From assembly GCA_946409675.1 (NCBI GenBank), contig CAMJXI010000065.1:1-6427 (forward strand): a stretch of 6,427 bases of DNA. The letters are read 5' to 3'. Position numbers and translations under genes: made by a program. Positions within the stretch are counted from its first letter, which is position 1; each line of letters starts with the position of its first letter. Origin of the DNA: an uncultured Lactobacillus sp. (GTDB lineage: Bacteria; Bacillota; Bacilli; Lactobacillales; Lactobacillaceae). The notes beneath the pieces were generated by a model. The model saw only the letters and a program-made list of their open reading frames with translations. It was not told the origin of the DNA and did no database searches. Shown here one piece after another: positions 1 through 6,427 of the stretch.

Positions 1-651
<651 letters not shown>

Positions 652-661
652 TCGACAATTG

Positions 662-688
662 AAAGTGCCTATCGGGCACTTTTTTTTT
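662..688 (+). terminator. Rho-independent terminator of ldh
   Basis: An 8-bp perfect stem (AAAGTGCC, 662-669, pairing with GGCACTTT, 675-682) with a 5-base loop runs into a tract of nine T (680-688). It starts 10 bases after the ldh stop, which fits a strongly expressed, independently terminated gene. Confidence 0.93.
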
Positions 689-698
689 GCCATTCGCT

Positions 699-733
699 AA
701 TAAATTAAATTAATTCCCCGTTTTTAATTTATT
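699..733. repeat. 11-bp AT-only inverted repeat upstream of the CBS gene
   Basis: AATAAATTAAA at 699-709 is the exact reverse complement of TTTAATTTATT at 723-733, separated by 13 bases that include CCCCG. The right arm covers the expected -35 position of the downstream promoter (-10 at 751-756). It could be an operator or simply AT-rich DNA; an all-A/T stem is weak as RNA structure. Confidence 0.35.
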
Positions 734-747
734 TTTAATAATTAATA

Positions 748-756
748 TGTTACAAT
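748..756 (+). promoter_or_regulatory. Extended -10 promoter of the CBS-domain gene
   Basis: TGTTACAAT carries the TGn extension plus TACAAT, one base off TATAAT. No good -35 hexamer lies 16-18 bases upstream, so the TG extension probably carries recognition. Transcription would start near 763, giving a leader of about 27 bases. The preceding ldh terminator makes a separate promoter necessary. Confidence 0.6.
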
Positions 757-775
757 TTTAGAGTAAATACACATT

Positions 776-780
776 GGAGG
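776..780 (+). promoter_or_regulatory. Ribosome binding site GGAGG with two possible ATG codons
   Basis: GGAGG is 9 bases from the ATG at 790, which opens the 223-codon gene, and 5 bases from an out-of-frame ATG at 786. The latter encodes only M-Y-A-D before TAA at 798-800. The 790 start is chosen because it alone gives the long frame and the MLIKSLV beginning remembered for homologues. Confidence 0.75.
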
Positions 781-789
781 TCAAGATGT

Positions 790-1461
790 ATGCTGATTAA
801 ATCTCTTGTACAAAAGAAAGATTACTTAACAACAGTTTCTGAAACTGCAACCCTAGAAGAAGCCCTTAAGATTCTTGAGGATTCTGGTTTTCGTTGTGTA
901 CCAATTCTCGATCCAACCGGAAAAATTTTCCGCGGTAACATTTACAAAATGCACATCTACCGTCATAAGTCACAAGGCGGTGATATGACTCTTCCTGTTA
1001 CTTACCTTTTGAAAAATGCGACGAAGACAATTCACGTCAACTCACCATTTTTCCAAGTCTTCTTCAATATTAAGGACTTACCTTATATTGCCGTTCTTGA
1101 AGAAGATAATCAATTTTATGGTATTTTAACTCATGCCAAATTACTTGATATGTTGTCTGAAGCTTGGAACATTAAAGTCGGAAGTTATGTTTTGACTACT
1201 GTTTCTGGTGGGGATCAAGGCGACTTAACCAAGATGTCTAAGATTATTTCGAAGTATGCTTCGATTGCCGGCTGTATCACACTTGATGCAAACCGTGATG
1301 AATTCGTCCGTCGGACCCTCTTCACCTTACCTGCTGGTGTTTCAAAGACTACTTTAGAAAATATCATCGATAAGCTTGAGAAAAAAGGCTTTGTTGTTTC
1401 TGAGATTGAAGATTTACAAACTGGTAAAACTTTACGCGAAGATAACAAAAACTACCGTTAA
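790..1461 (+). CDS. cbpA: Tandem CBS-domain protein, probable cyclic-di-AMP-binding protein CbpA
   Basis: This is a 223-residue soluble protein with no signal peptide or membrane segment. Residues about 1-60 form a first CBS motif (ATLEEALKILEDSGFRCVPILD, then a GNIY turn). Residues about 66-130 form a second (YIAVLEEDNQFYGILTHAKLLDML). The remaining 90 residues, with a ...TLPAGVSKTTLENIIDKLEKKGF... pattern, look like an ACT-type regulatory domain. Two CBS motifs fold into one Bateman module that binds adenine nucleotides. Lactic acid bacterial proteins of this architecture are annotated as CbpA, named after the Listeria c-di-AMP-binding protein. The family assignment is from memory of the sequence pattern; c-di-AMP binding itself is inferred. 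No enzyme domain is attached, so it probably acts through a protein partner. It has its own promoter between the ldh terminator and a shared terminator with alr, so it is likely monocistronic. The related shorter CbpB/DarB type is less likely because of the C-terminal domain. Confidence 0.82.
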   Translation: MLIKSLVQKKDYLTTVSETATLEEALKILEDSGFRCVPILDPTGKIFRGNIYKMHIYRHKSQGGDMTLPVTYLLKNATKTIHVNSPFFQVFFNIKDLPYIAVLEEDNQFYGILTHAKLLDMLSEAWNIKVGSYVLTTVSGGDQGDLTKMSKIISKYASIAGCITLDANRDEFVRRTLFTLPAGVSKTTLENIIDKLEKKGFVVSEIEDLQTGKTLREDNKNYR

Positions 1462-1504
1462 AATATAAACAAGTTAAAAACAACTGTTAATGCAGTAACA
1501 AAAT

Positions 1505-1540
1505 AAAGATGCAATCTGATATTTCTCAGATTGCATCTTT
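1505..1540. terminator. Bidirectional terminator between cbpA and alr
   Basis: A 15-bp perfect stem (1505-1519 pairing with 1526-1540) closes a 6-base loop, TATTTC. On the plus strand it is followed by T through 1542, a run of five from 1538. On the minus strand it is followed by TTTATTTTG. It lies 43 bases after the cbpA stop and only 7 bases beyond the alr stop, so it can end both convergent transcripts. Confidence 0.9.
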
Positions 1541-1547
1541 TTGTATC

Positions 1548-2675
1548 CTAGTAATAAATTCGCGGTAAGCGACTGGTAAACAAGCAAGCCACCTCATAAT
1601 GAATTGTACCAATTTTATCTGCAGCAGCCTTCAACGAGTTTTTGGCGGTTGGATTAGCCGAAATTAGCTCGACTGGCGTACCCACCGGTAGCTCATTGGG
1701 TAACTTAACCATGAATTGGTCCATACAGATTCGACCAACGATTGGGCAGTAGATATCGCCCACTTTGACTTCGAATCCTTGTAATGAACGTTGCCACCCA
1801 TCGGCGTAGCCAACCGGAACAGTGCCAATCCATTCGTCACCTTCAGCGACATAAGTTGAACCATAACTGACACCACTACCTTTGTGAATCTGCTTCACAA
1901 AGGAAAGTGCGGTCGTTAAGCTTAGCGCTGGCTTAATTTCAAAAGGCGGCACTAAGTCGGTTGCGCCTGGTGCACTTGAAGGGTTCAAGCCATAAATTCC
2001 AATCCCAAAACGCACGAGGTCGCTGTGACAAGCTTCATGAAAGAGGCTCGTTGCGGTATTGGCCACGTGAATGTATTTGGGCTCAACACGTAATAACGAT
2101 TTCAAGTGGTTGAAACGACCTACTTGATAGTTGAAGTAGTCGGTTTGAGCAGTATCGGCTGAAGCAAAATGGGTAAACATTCCTTCTACTTCAAACTCAG
2201 CTTGATGGTCGTTCAGGTAATCATTAGCGGCGACAAATTCTTCGTCTTCGATAAAGCCGATGCGACTCATGCCAGAATCGATTGCTAAATGGATCTTTAA
2301 TTGTTTAGTCTGTTCTTGTAAGTCGTTTGTGGATTCTTGTAACCAACTTAAGCTTCCCACAGAAAGAGAGACGTTATTCTCACTTGCAAGTACTGCATCT
2401 TTTGGTTCAGTGATGCCGAGCACTAAGATTGGTTGGTCTAAGCCAGCTTGTCTGAGCTCTAGTGCCTCATCAAGGACGGCCACACAAAAACCGGTCGCCC
2501 CATTTTCTGCGGCAGTTTTGGCAACAGGGACTGCTCCATGGCCATAGCCATTGGCCTTCACGACGGCAAACATCTGTGTTCCTCCAGGAAGTCGGCTGAC
2601 TTCATTTTTAACGTTCTGGGCAATTGCACCCAAGTTGATCTTCAATTGTGCATTGCGATGACTTGCGACTACCAC
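1548..2675 (-). CDS. alr: Alanine racemase (PLP-dependent)
   Basis: It interconverts L- and D-alanine in the cytoplasm, supplying D-Ala for peptidoglycan and teichoic acid. The 375 residues are the normal family length. The fold-type III barrel carries the PLP-binding Lys40 in [19 protein letters not shown] (Arg138), HVANTATS (203-210) and RFGIGIYG (222-229; Arg222 contacts the PLP ring nitrogen in relatives). The C-terminal domain carries the second catalytic base Tyr271 in VSYGSTY and [10 protein letters not shown] (314-323). The start is GTG at 2675, supported by GGAGG 7 bases upstream and by the MVV...R.A beginning of lactobacillar homologues. The gap to the acpS stop is 2 bases and the ribosome binding site lies in the last acpS codons, so translation is probably coupled. 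The position matching the carbamylated Lys129 of the Geobacillus stearothermophilus enzyme appears to be Ala131. Confidence 0.97.
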   Translation of the reverse strand: MVVASHRNAQLKINLGAIAQNVKNEVSRLPGGTQMFAVVKANGYGHGAVPVAKTAAENGATGFCVAVLDEALELRQAGLDQPILVLGITEPKDAVLASENNVSLSVGSLSWLQESTNDLQEQTKQLKIHLAIDSGMSRIGFIEDEEFVAANDYLNDHQAEFEVEGMFTHFASADTAQTDYFNYQVGRFNHLKSLLRVEPKYIHVANTATSLFHEACHSDLVRFGIGIYGLNPSSAPGATDLVPPFEIKPALSLTTALSFVKQIHKGSGVSYGSTYVAEGDEWIGTVPVGYADGWQRSLQGFEVKVGDIYCPIVGRICMDQFMVKLPNELPVGTPVELISANPTAKNSLKAAADKIGTIHYEVACLFTSRLPRIYY

Positions 2676-2677
2676 GA

Positions 2678-3031
2678 TTAATCCTCCAAAATTACCATTG
2701 AAATAAGATTTTGTTCAGTATGCGAAATCGCCGTAAAGATATTGCCGGTGTACTTCGTGCAGGTCGTTTCGGGTTTGCCAACTTCATTATTCAAGGTCTC
2801 AATATCTTGGAAAGAAACGGCAGCACCCAGACCAGTACCAAATGCCTTGGCGAATGATTCCTTCACGGAAAAACGCCCGGCTAAAAAACGAGTCTGGGGT
2901 AAGCCACTCAATCGCTCGTATGCAGCATATTCTGCCGTTGTCAGCACTTTTTTAGCAAAGGCGTCATTGTTACGCACTTCTCTACCAAACCGTGCCAGTT
3001 CAACAATATCGTTGCCCACACCTTTAATCAT
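2678..3031 (-). CDS. acpS: Holo-[acyl-carrier-protein] synthase
   Basis: It transfers the 4'-phosphopantetheine arm from CoA to a serine of apo-ACP in the cytoplasm, activating fatty acid synthesis. The 117 residues match the small trimeric AcpS group. Visible are GNDIVEL with metal-binding Asp8, the signature [15 protein letters not shown] with Glu58 and Lys62, and the C-terminal AISHTE with His104. The frame stays open further upstream into the cshA repeat region, but the ATG at 3031 is chosen because AGGAGG sits 7 bases before it, the family begins MI.G.G.D at this point, and a terminator and promoter separate it from cshA. It overlaps nothing and is followed 2 bases later by alr. A promoter at 3072-3080 would give a leader of about 33 bases; some read-through from murF-cshA is also possible. 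Confidence 0.96.
   Translation of the reverse strand: MIKGVGNDIVELARFGREVRNNDAFAKKVLTTAEYAAYERLSGLPQTRFLAGRFSVKESFAKAFGTGLGAAVSFQDIETLNNEVGKPETTCTKYTGNIFTAISHTEQNLISMVILED
2683..2687 (-). promoter_or_regulatory. alr ribosome binding site inside the 3' end of acpS
   Basis: GGAGG spans the last codons before the acpS TAA and is 7 bases from the GTG at 2675. It decides the alr start and implies that ribosomes finishing acpS can reload on alr. Confidence 0.85.
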
Positions 3032-3038
3032 GTCCTTA

Positions 3039-3044
3039 CCTCCT
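3039..3044 (-). promoter_or_regulatory. acpS ribosome binding site
   Basis: A complete AGGAGG is 7 bases from the ATG at 3031. It fixes the acpS start and excludes the longer open frame that runs back to 3475. Confidence 0.9.
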
Positions 3045-3071
3045 ACTAGTAGTCTGTTAGTCTTACCAATT

Positions 3072-3080
3072 ATTATAACA
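3072..3080 (-). promoter_or_regulatory. Consensus extended -10 promoter of acpS-alr
   Basis: Read on the minus strand, the sequence is TGTTATAAT, a perfect TGn-TATAAT. No recognisable -35 hexamer lies upstream, because that position is occupied by the stem of the cshA terminator. The predicted transcription start is near 3065. The T tract of the terminator runs directly into the TG of the promoter. Confidence 0.7.
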
Positions 3081-3113
3081 AAAAAAGAACCAACTGAATC
3101 ATCAGTTAGTTCT
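3080..3113 (-). terminator. Rho-independent terminator of murF-cshA
   Basis: On the minus-strand RNA, AGAACUAACUGA (3113-3102) pairs with UCAGUUGGUUCU (3097-3086), 12 pairs including one U-G wobble, around a 4-base loop. Seven U follow (3086-3080, the first still paired). Read the other way the wobble becomes an A-C mismatch, so it is built for this direction. It begins 18 bases past the cshA stop. Confidence 0.9.
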
Positions 3114-3131
3114 AGTTTAGAAATCATTAAA

Positions 3132-4796
3132 TTATTTCTTCTTGATAGTGAATTCGTGGTTGCCACCGTTTGAACGGCGGTCGTTGCTACGGCCTTCACC
3201 ATTAGAACGACGATCATCACGATGACCACCGTAGCCACCGCTACGACGTGAGTCGTTTGAACGTGAATCGTTTGAGCGACGGTCATCACGACGACCACCA
3301 TAGCCGCCACTACGACGTGAGTCGTTTGAACGTGAATCGCCTGAGCGACGTTCGTCACGACGGTCATTACCAGTGTTTGACTTACGTCCTGGACGTGAGT
3401 TACGGTCTGAACCTTGTTTAAAGTTACGACCACCCTTACGGCGGTTAGAACCAGTCTTACCACCACCATTACCACGGTATGGCAATGGACGTTCTGGGGT
3501 AATCTTAACTGGAACAGAAGTTGAGTCTTTACTAATTTCTTTCAAGTATGCAGCAACTAAGTCTTTTGCATCGAAAGTAGTCAATAATTCTTCAGCATCT
3601 TCAGCGTAACGTGAAAGATCTGAGTTTTCAACTTCATCCTTGATTTGTGCTTTTGCAGAAACCAATTGGCCCTTCAAAGCTTCTTCATCTGAAGGTGGAC
3701 GAAGTGAAGTCATCTTCTTCTTAGTTAATTCTTCGATAGTACGTAAGTATCCCATTTCGTTTGGTGTAACGAATGTGATTGACATACCAGAGTTACCGGC
3801 ACGGCCAGTACGGCCAATACGGTGAACATAACTTTCTGGATCTTGCGGAATATCAAAGTTATAAACGTGTGATAAAGCAGAAACATCAAGACCACGAGCA
3901 GCAACGTCAGTTGCAACAAGGATATCAAGTTTACCGGCTTTAAATTGTTTCAAGACTGACAAACGTTTTTGTTGTGAAAGATCACCATGGATACCTTCAG
4001 CGTTGTAACCACGATCTTGTAAACCACGTGTTAATTCGTCAACACGACGTTTAGTACGACCGAAGACAAGTGCCAAATCAGGATCTTGAACATCCATCAA
4101 GCGAGTCATGAAATCAAATTTTTCGTATTCTTTAGCGCGGACGAAGTATTGGTCGATTAAATCAGCAGTTAATTCTTTTGCCTTAATCTTAACAATCTTA
4201 GGTTCGTGCATGAATTTTTCACCAATTCTTTGGATTGGCTTAGGCATTGTTGCAGAGAACAACAATGTTTGGTGATTGTTTTGGACGTTTGAAAGGATAC
4301 TTTCGATGTCTTCAACGAATCCCATGTCAAGCATTTCGTCGGCTTCATCAAGCACAACTGTCTTAACATCGTGTAACTTAACAGTTCCACGTTTGATATG
4401 GTCGAGTAAACGACCTGGTGTCCCTACAAGAATTTCAGGGATTTGTTTTAATGCACGGATTTGGCGAGAAATATCTGCACCACCGTAAACTACTTGAACT
4501 TTAGCCTTTTGATCACGGCCAAGTCTGAATAATTCTTCTTGAGTTTGGATTGCAAGTTCACGTGTTGGTGAAATTACGATTGCTTGAATAGATTTTGCGT
4601 CTTTTTCAAGATTTTGTAAGATAGGTAAACCAAAGGCAGCGGTTTTACCAGTACCTGTTTGGGCTTGACCAATAACGTCGTCGCCATTTAACACTAATGG
4701 AATAGTTTCTGCTTGGATTGGGGTTGCTTCCTCAAAGCCTGAGCGTTGAATTGCCTTTAAGATTGACTCGTTTAAGCCTAGTTGATCAAATTTCAA
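3132..4796 (-). CDS. cshA: DEAD-box ATP-dependent RNA helicase CshA
   Basis: It uses ATP to unwind RNA duplexes; relatives act in mRNA decay, ribosome assembly and cold adaptation, in the cytoplasm. The 554 residues show every core motif: Q motif around Gln28 (GFEEATPIQ), Walker A AQTGTGKT (45-52), PTRELA (77-82), TPGR (126-129), DEAD (150-153), SAT (181-183), [10 protein letters not shown] (295-304) and [10 protein letters not shown] (325-334). A linker follows, then from about 440 an Arg/Ser/Gly/Asn/Asp-rich tail containing a 23-residue repeat, likely disordered and RNA-binding, ending EFTIKKK. The start is TTG at 4796: AGGAGG lies 6 bases upstream and the product begins MKFDQLGL as in relatives. 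The ribosome binding site overlaps the murF TAG, so the two genes are probably co-transcribed and translationally coupled. A terminator follows. Confidence 0.97.
   Translation of the reverse strand: MKFDQLGLNESILKAIQRSGFEEATPIQAETIPLVLNGDDVIGQAQTGTGKTAAFGLPILQNLEKDAKSIQAIVISPTRELAIQTQEELFRLGRDQKAKVQVVYGGADISRQIRALKQIPEILVGTPGRLLDHIKRGTVKLHDVKTVVLDEADEMLDMGFVEDIESILSNVQNNHQTLLFSATMPKPIQRIGEKFMHEPKIVKIKAKELTADLIDQYFVRAKEYEKFDFMTRLMDVQDPDLALVFGRTKRRVDELTRGLQDRGYNAEGIHGDLSQQKRLSVLKQFKAGKLDILVATDVAARGLDVSALSHVYNFDIPQDPESYVHRIGRTGRAGNSGMSITFVTPNEMGYLRTIEELTKKKMTSLRPPSDEEALKGQLVSAKAQIKDEVENSDLSRYAEDAEELLTTFDAKDLVAAYLKEISKDSTSVPVKITPERPLPYRGNGGGKTGSNRRKGGRNFKQGSDRNSRPGRKSNTGNDRRDERRSGDSRSNDSRRSGGYGGRRDDRRSNDSRSNDSRRSGGYGGHRDDRRSNGEGRSNDRRSNGGNHEFTIKKK
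3159..3362 (-). repeat. 69-bp tandem repeat encoding the CshA tail
   Basis: Two full 69-bp units (3294-3362 and 3225-3293) differ at 7 positions by my count, about 90% identity, mostly third-codon positions. A third, diverged and shortened copy follows (3159-3224). Each full unit encodes a 23-residue block of the form [23 protein letters not shown], residues 479-501 and 502-524 of CshA. In-frame units of this kind allow copy number to vary without breaking the gene. Confidence 0.9.
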
Positions 4797-4802
4797 AAAA
4801 AT

Positions 4803-4808
4803 CCTCCT
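4803..4808 (-). promoter_or_regulatory. cshA ribosome binding site overlapping the murF stop
   Basis: AGGAGG shares its first two bases with the murF TAG (4809-4807) and lies 6 bases from the TTG at 4796. It justifies the non-ATG start and indicates translational coupling. Confidence 0.9.
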
Positions 4809-6180
4809 ATAATAAGGAATCTAGCACATGGTCTAGATTCATGCTGTGACTACCTTTAAGCATGACAATATCATCTTCATGGATGTTATCGCGCAGCTCG
4901 TTGATCAACAACTGTTGTTGATCTTTTTCAAAGTGGTGCAATTTTGCTGGTGAAAACTTAGACTTTAAAGCAGTCGCTAAATTTTCCATTAAGGCCCCGT
5001 ACAAAAAGACTTGATCGATATGTTTCGGATCAATCTCTCGGGCTAACTCTGCATGTAGTTCGGGCGCATGTTCACCCAATTCAAGCATATCTGCAAGAAC
5101 AACAATTCGTTGTCCTGATTTTTTGCGATGTACTGCAGAAAATGATTTCAATACCGCTAAAGCGGCCGTGGGGTTCGAGTTATAGATATCATCCAAGATA
5201 TCTTCACCCGCATCCCCCCTACGCCACTGCATTCTGTTTTGAGTCGGCGTGAAATTAGCGAGCGCTTTGTTAATCGTCGTTAATTTTTCATGGAAGTGTT
5301 CACCAACCAAAATTGCCGCTAAGGTATTGGATACATTATGTTTACCAATTAGTGGAATTCTAAACTTATCTTCGCTAGTTTGAATATAGAAAGAAGCATG
5401 ACGCTTATAAGATTGAATCCGATCTGCAAAAATTGTGTTTGTACTATTAAAACCAAAGGTCTTTTGTTCTTGTTCGACGCTTGTTGCCAAGTTCGTTAAC
5501 AAGGGTTCATCACCGTTGTAAATGAAAATTCCATCCTCTTTCAAGCCATGGGTAATTTCCATTTTTGCTTCAGCGATTTTCTCTCTGGTTCCAAAGAATT
5601 CGATATGGGCTTCACCAATCATCGTCAGTACGGCGACGTCAGGTTGCACAAGCTTACTTAAGTAATCGAGTTGACCCGGACGGTCCATTCCCATTTCAAG
5701 GACTAAGATTTCGGTATTCATGCGCATTTGTAAAATGGTCATGGGTACGCCGATCTCGTTATTGAAGTTACCGTTGGTGGCATGAACGTTATATTCATGA
5801 CCAAGCACACCGGCTATCATATCTTTAGTAGTAGTCTTACCATTGCTGCCGCTAATAGCGACAACCTTTGGGTCGACTTTTCTCAAGTAGTACTGTGCCA
5901 ATTTTTGCAAAGCAACAAGAGTATTTTCAACTTTCAAAACTGGGAAATCTTGTGGAACAGCACCATGGTCGGCTTGCCAAAGACTAGCCAGTGCTCCCCC
6001 ATCCATTGCTTTGGTGATAAAATCGTGGCCGTCACGTTCGCCAATTAAAGGGACGAACAATGAACCGGCTTCAATCTTGCGACTGTCGAATTCTACACCA
6101 CATATTTCCAAATCCTGAAACTTATCATTATTACATGTTGCGTCGATTGCTTTAGCAATCTCGGAAAGCATCATTTTCAT
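4807..6180 (-). CDS. murF: UDP-N-acetylmuramoyl-tripeptide--D-alanyl-D-alanine ligase
   Basis: It performs the last cytoplasmic amino-acid addition of peptidoglycan precursor synthesis, joining D-Ala-D-Ala to UDP-MurNAc-tripeptide with ATP. The 457 residues match the family. The N-terminal uridine-binding domain (about 1-100) holds [21 protein letters not shown]. The central ATPase domain has the P-loop [11 protein letters not shown] (Lys115), [11 protein letters not shown] (135-146), EMGM (162-165) and the AEAKMEI segment, whose Lys206 fits the carbamylated lysine of Mur ligases. The C-terminal domain has [10 protein letters not shown] (331-340), LADMLELGE (362-370) and [10 protein letters not shown] (441-450). 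The [10 protein letters not shown] / YNSNPTA pairing points to MurF rather than MurC, D or E. The ATG at 6180 has AGGAG 7 bases upstream; in-frame ATGs at 6174 and 6171 are less well spaced. The stop overlaps the cshA ribosome binding site. Confidence 0.97.
   Translation of the reverse strand: MKMMLSEIAKAIDATCNNDKFQDLEICGVEFDSRKIEAGSLFVPLIGERDGHDFITKAMDGGALASLWQADHGAVPQDFPVLKVENTLVALQKLAQYYLRKVDPKVVAISGSNGKTTTKDMIAGVLGHEYNVHATNGNFNNEIGVPMTILQMRMNTEILVLEMGMDRPGQLDYLSKLVQPDVAVLTMIGEAHIEFFGTREKIAEAKMEITHGLKEDGIFIYNGDEPLLTNLATSVEQEQKTFGFNSTNTIFADRIQSYKRHASFYIQTSEDKFRIPLIGKHNVSNTLAAILVGEHFHEKLTTINKALANFTPTQNRMQWRRGDAGEDILDDIYNSNPTAALAVLKSFSAVHRKKSGQRIVVLADMLELGEHAPELHAELAREIDPKHIDQVFLYGALMENLATALKSKFSPAKLHHFEKDQQQLLINELRDNIHEDDIVMLKGSHSMNLDHVLDSLL
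4817..4840 (-). other. Hairpin in the last codons of murF, just before the cshA ribosome binding site
   Basis: GAATCTAG (4817-4824) and CTAGATTC (4833-4840) form a perfect 8-bp stem with an 8-base loop inside the last murF codons. On the transcript it ends 8 bases before the cshA AGGAGG. No U tract follows directly, so it is not an intrinsic terminator. It could tune cshA translation or mRNA processing, or arise from codon choice. Confidence 0.45.
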
Positions 6181-6187
6181 TTCAAAA

Positions 6188-6192
6188 CTCCT
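6188..6192 (-). promoter_or_regulatory. murF ribosome binding site
   Basis: AGGAG is 7 bases before the ATG at 6180 and 13 or more bases before the next in-frame ATG codons, so it decides for the upstream ATG. Confidence 0.8.
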
Positions 6193-6215
6193 GCACTAAA
6201 AATTGCACAAACAAT

Positions 6216-6244
6216 ATTATACGATTTTTAATTACTAATTGAAA
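6216..6244 (-). promoter_or_regulatory. Promoter of the murF-cshA operon
   Basis: A perfect TATAAT lies at 6221-6216 on the minus strand. At the ideal 17-base distance the -35 position reads TTTCAA (6244-6239), only 3 of 6 matches to TTGACA. Transcription would start near 6209, with a leader of about 29 bases. Confidence 0.6.
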
Positions 6245-6262
6245 GCTTATGCGACTAAATAC

Positions 6263-6291
6263 TTGTAAAATAGCGCATACACGCGTAAAAT
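6263..6291 (+). promoter_or_regulatory. Possible promoter facing away from murF
   Basis: TTGTAA (6263-6268, 4 of 6) and TAAAAT (6286-6291, 5 of 6) are exactly 17 bases apart on the plus strand. It would start near 6298, ahead of a short 25-codon frame (ATG at 6326, TAA ending at 6403) preceded by AAGAAGG. The region is AT-rich, so chance matches are likely. Confidence 0.3.
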
Positions 6292-6323
6292 TATATTTTA
6301 TATTTAAAAATCAAAGAAGGCAC

Positions 6324-6425
6324 TCATGGTAAAACTACCCTATGAACTAAGAAAAAACGAGTCGAAAAATCCAGTCCAGCGACAAAATTTCCGAACCACA
6401 TAACGTGTAAATTTTGCTTCCAGAC
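6324..6425 (-). pseudogene. Possible remnant of a major-facilitator transporter N-terminus
   Basis: One minus-strand frame is open from the window edge for 33 codons before TGA at 6326-6324. It reads VWKQNLHVMWFGNFVAGLDF and continues with S-T-R-F-F. The W-K-x-N-L-x-V-x-W-x-G-x-F-x-A-G spacing resembles the start of the first membrane helix of multidrug-type major-facilitator transporters, which run about 400 residues. Here the frame stops immediately, and the DNA beyond becomes the AT-rich murF promoter region, so it would be a decayed fragment. The resemblance is from memory over about 20 residues, at a contig end of possibly lower quality. The other two minus frames are also open for about 27 codons, so chance is a real alternative. 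Confidence 0.22.
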
Positions 6426-6427
6426 TG

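Noticed and set aside
2260..2547. 95-codon plus-strand frame opposite alr
   Set aside because: Antisense shadow of conserved Alr motifs, with no initiation signals and no recognisable domain.
3159..3362. CRISPR-like array suggested by regular 69-bp periodicity
   Set aside because: There are no unique spacers between identical short repeats; the units are contiguous, in frame and coding for the CshA tail.
2678..3475. A 265-codon reading of acpS with 148 extra N-terminal residues
   Set aside because: The extra part is a Val/Thr-rich shadow of the CshA repeat tail in another frame. The AGGAGG before the ATG at 3031, the AcpS family start, and the terminator plus promoter in between all place the start at 3031.
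3373..3609. Plus-strand open frames opposite cshA, for example 78 codons here and others at 4276-4488
   Set aside because: No ribosome binding site or family resemblance; they lie fully inside the strongly supported helicase gene and reflect its composition.
4795..4840. Intrinsic terminator between murF and cshA (hairpin followed by seven T)
   Set aside because: The T run starts 15 bases after the stem, with the AGGAGG in between, too far for an intrinsic terminator. The overlapping stop and ribosome binding site argue for co-transcription.
6400..6427. A second adapter at the right end
   Set aside because: The last bases do not match the P5, P7 or index adapter sequences I know in either orientation.

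Overview
The window looks like one end of a draft-assembly contig from a low-GC lactic acid bacterium, most likely a member of Lactobacillaceae. This rests on the L-lactate dehydrogenase sequence, the AGGAGG-type ribosome binding sites with frequent GTG/TTG starts, and the gene order murF-cshA-acpS-alr close to ldh and a CBS-domain protein. I cannot name the species from the sequence alone. The first 48 bases are not biological: they match the Illumina TruSeq universal (P5) adapter, and real sequence begins at base 49, inside ldh.

Layout. 49-651 (+) is the C-terminal two thirds of L-lactate dehydrogenase, ending at a strong intrinsic terminator. 790-1461 (+) is a 223-residue tandem-CBS protein of the type annotated as the cyclic-di-AMP-binding protein CbpA, with its own extended -10 promoter. 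A 15-bp hairpin at 1505-1540 lies between it and the convergent alr gene and can end transcription from both sides. Everything from 1548 to 6180 is on the minus strand and reads from right to left: murF (UDP-MurNAc-tripeptide:D-Ala-D-Ala ligase), cshA (DEAD-box RNA helicase), acpS (holo-ACP synthase) and alr (alanine racemase). murF and cshA are tightly joined: the cshA ribosome binding site overlaps the murF stop. A directional terminator follows cshA. A consensus extended -10 promoter abuts that terminator and probably gives acpS-alr a supply of its own. acpS and alr are coupled by a 2-base gap.

The last 250 bases hold the murF promoter, a weaker possible promoter facing the other way, and at the very edge a frame resembling the first membrane segment of a major-facilitator transporter that ends after 33 codons.

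How the genes work together: alr makes D-alanine, and murF adds D-Ala-D-Ala to the peptidoglycan precursor. acpS activates acyl carrier protein for lipid synthesis, and cshA remodels RNA. The minus-strand block is therefore a housekeeping cell-envelope and RNA cluster. ldh supplies NAD+ regeneration in fermentation, and the CBS protein probably senses c-di-AMP. I see no sign of a new defence, mobile or biosynthetic system. The points worth a second look are the adapter at the contig end, residue substitutions in LDH and Alr, the terminator/promoter overlap, the repeat-built tail of CshA, and the edge fragment.
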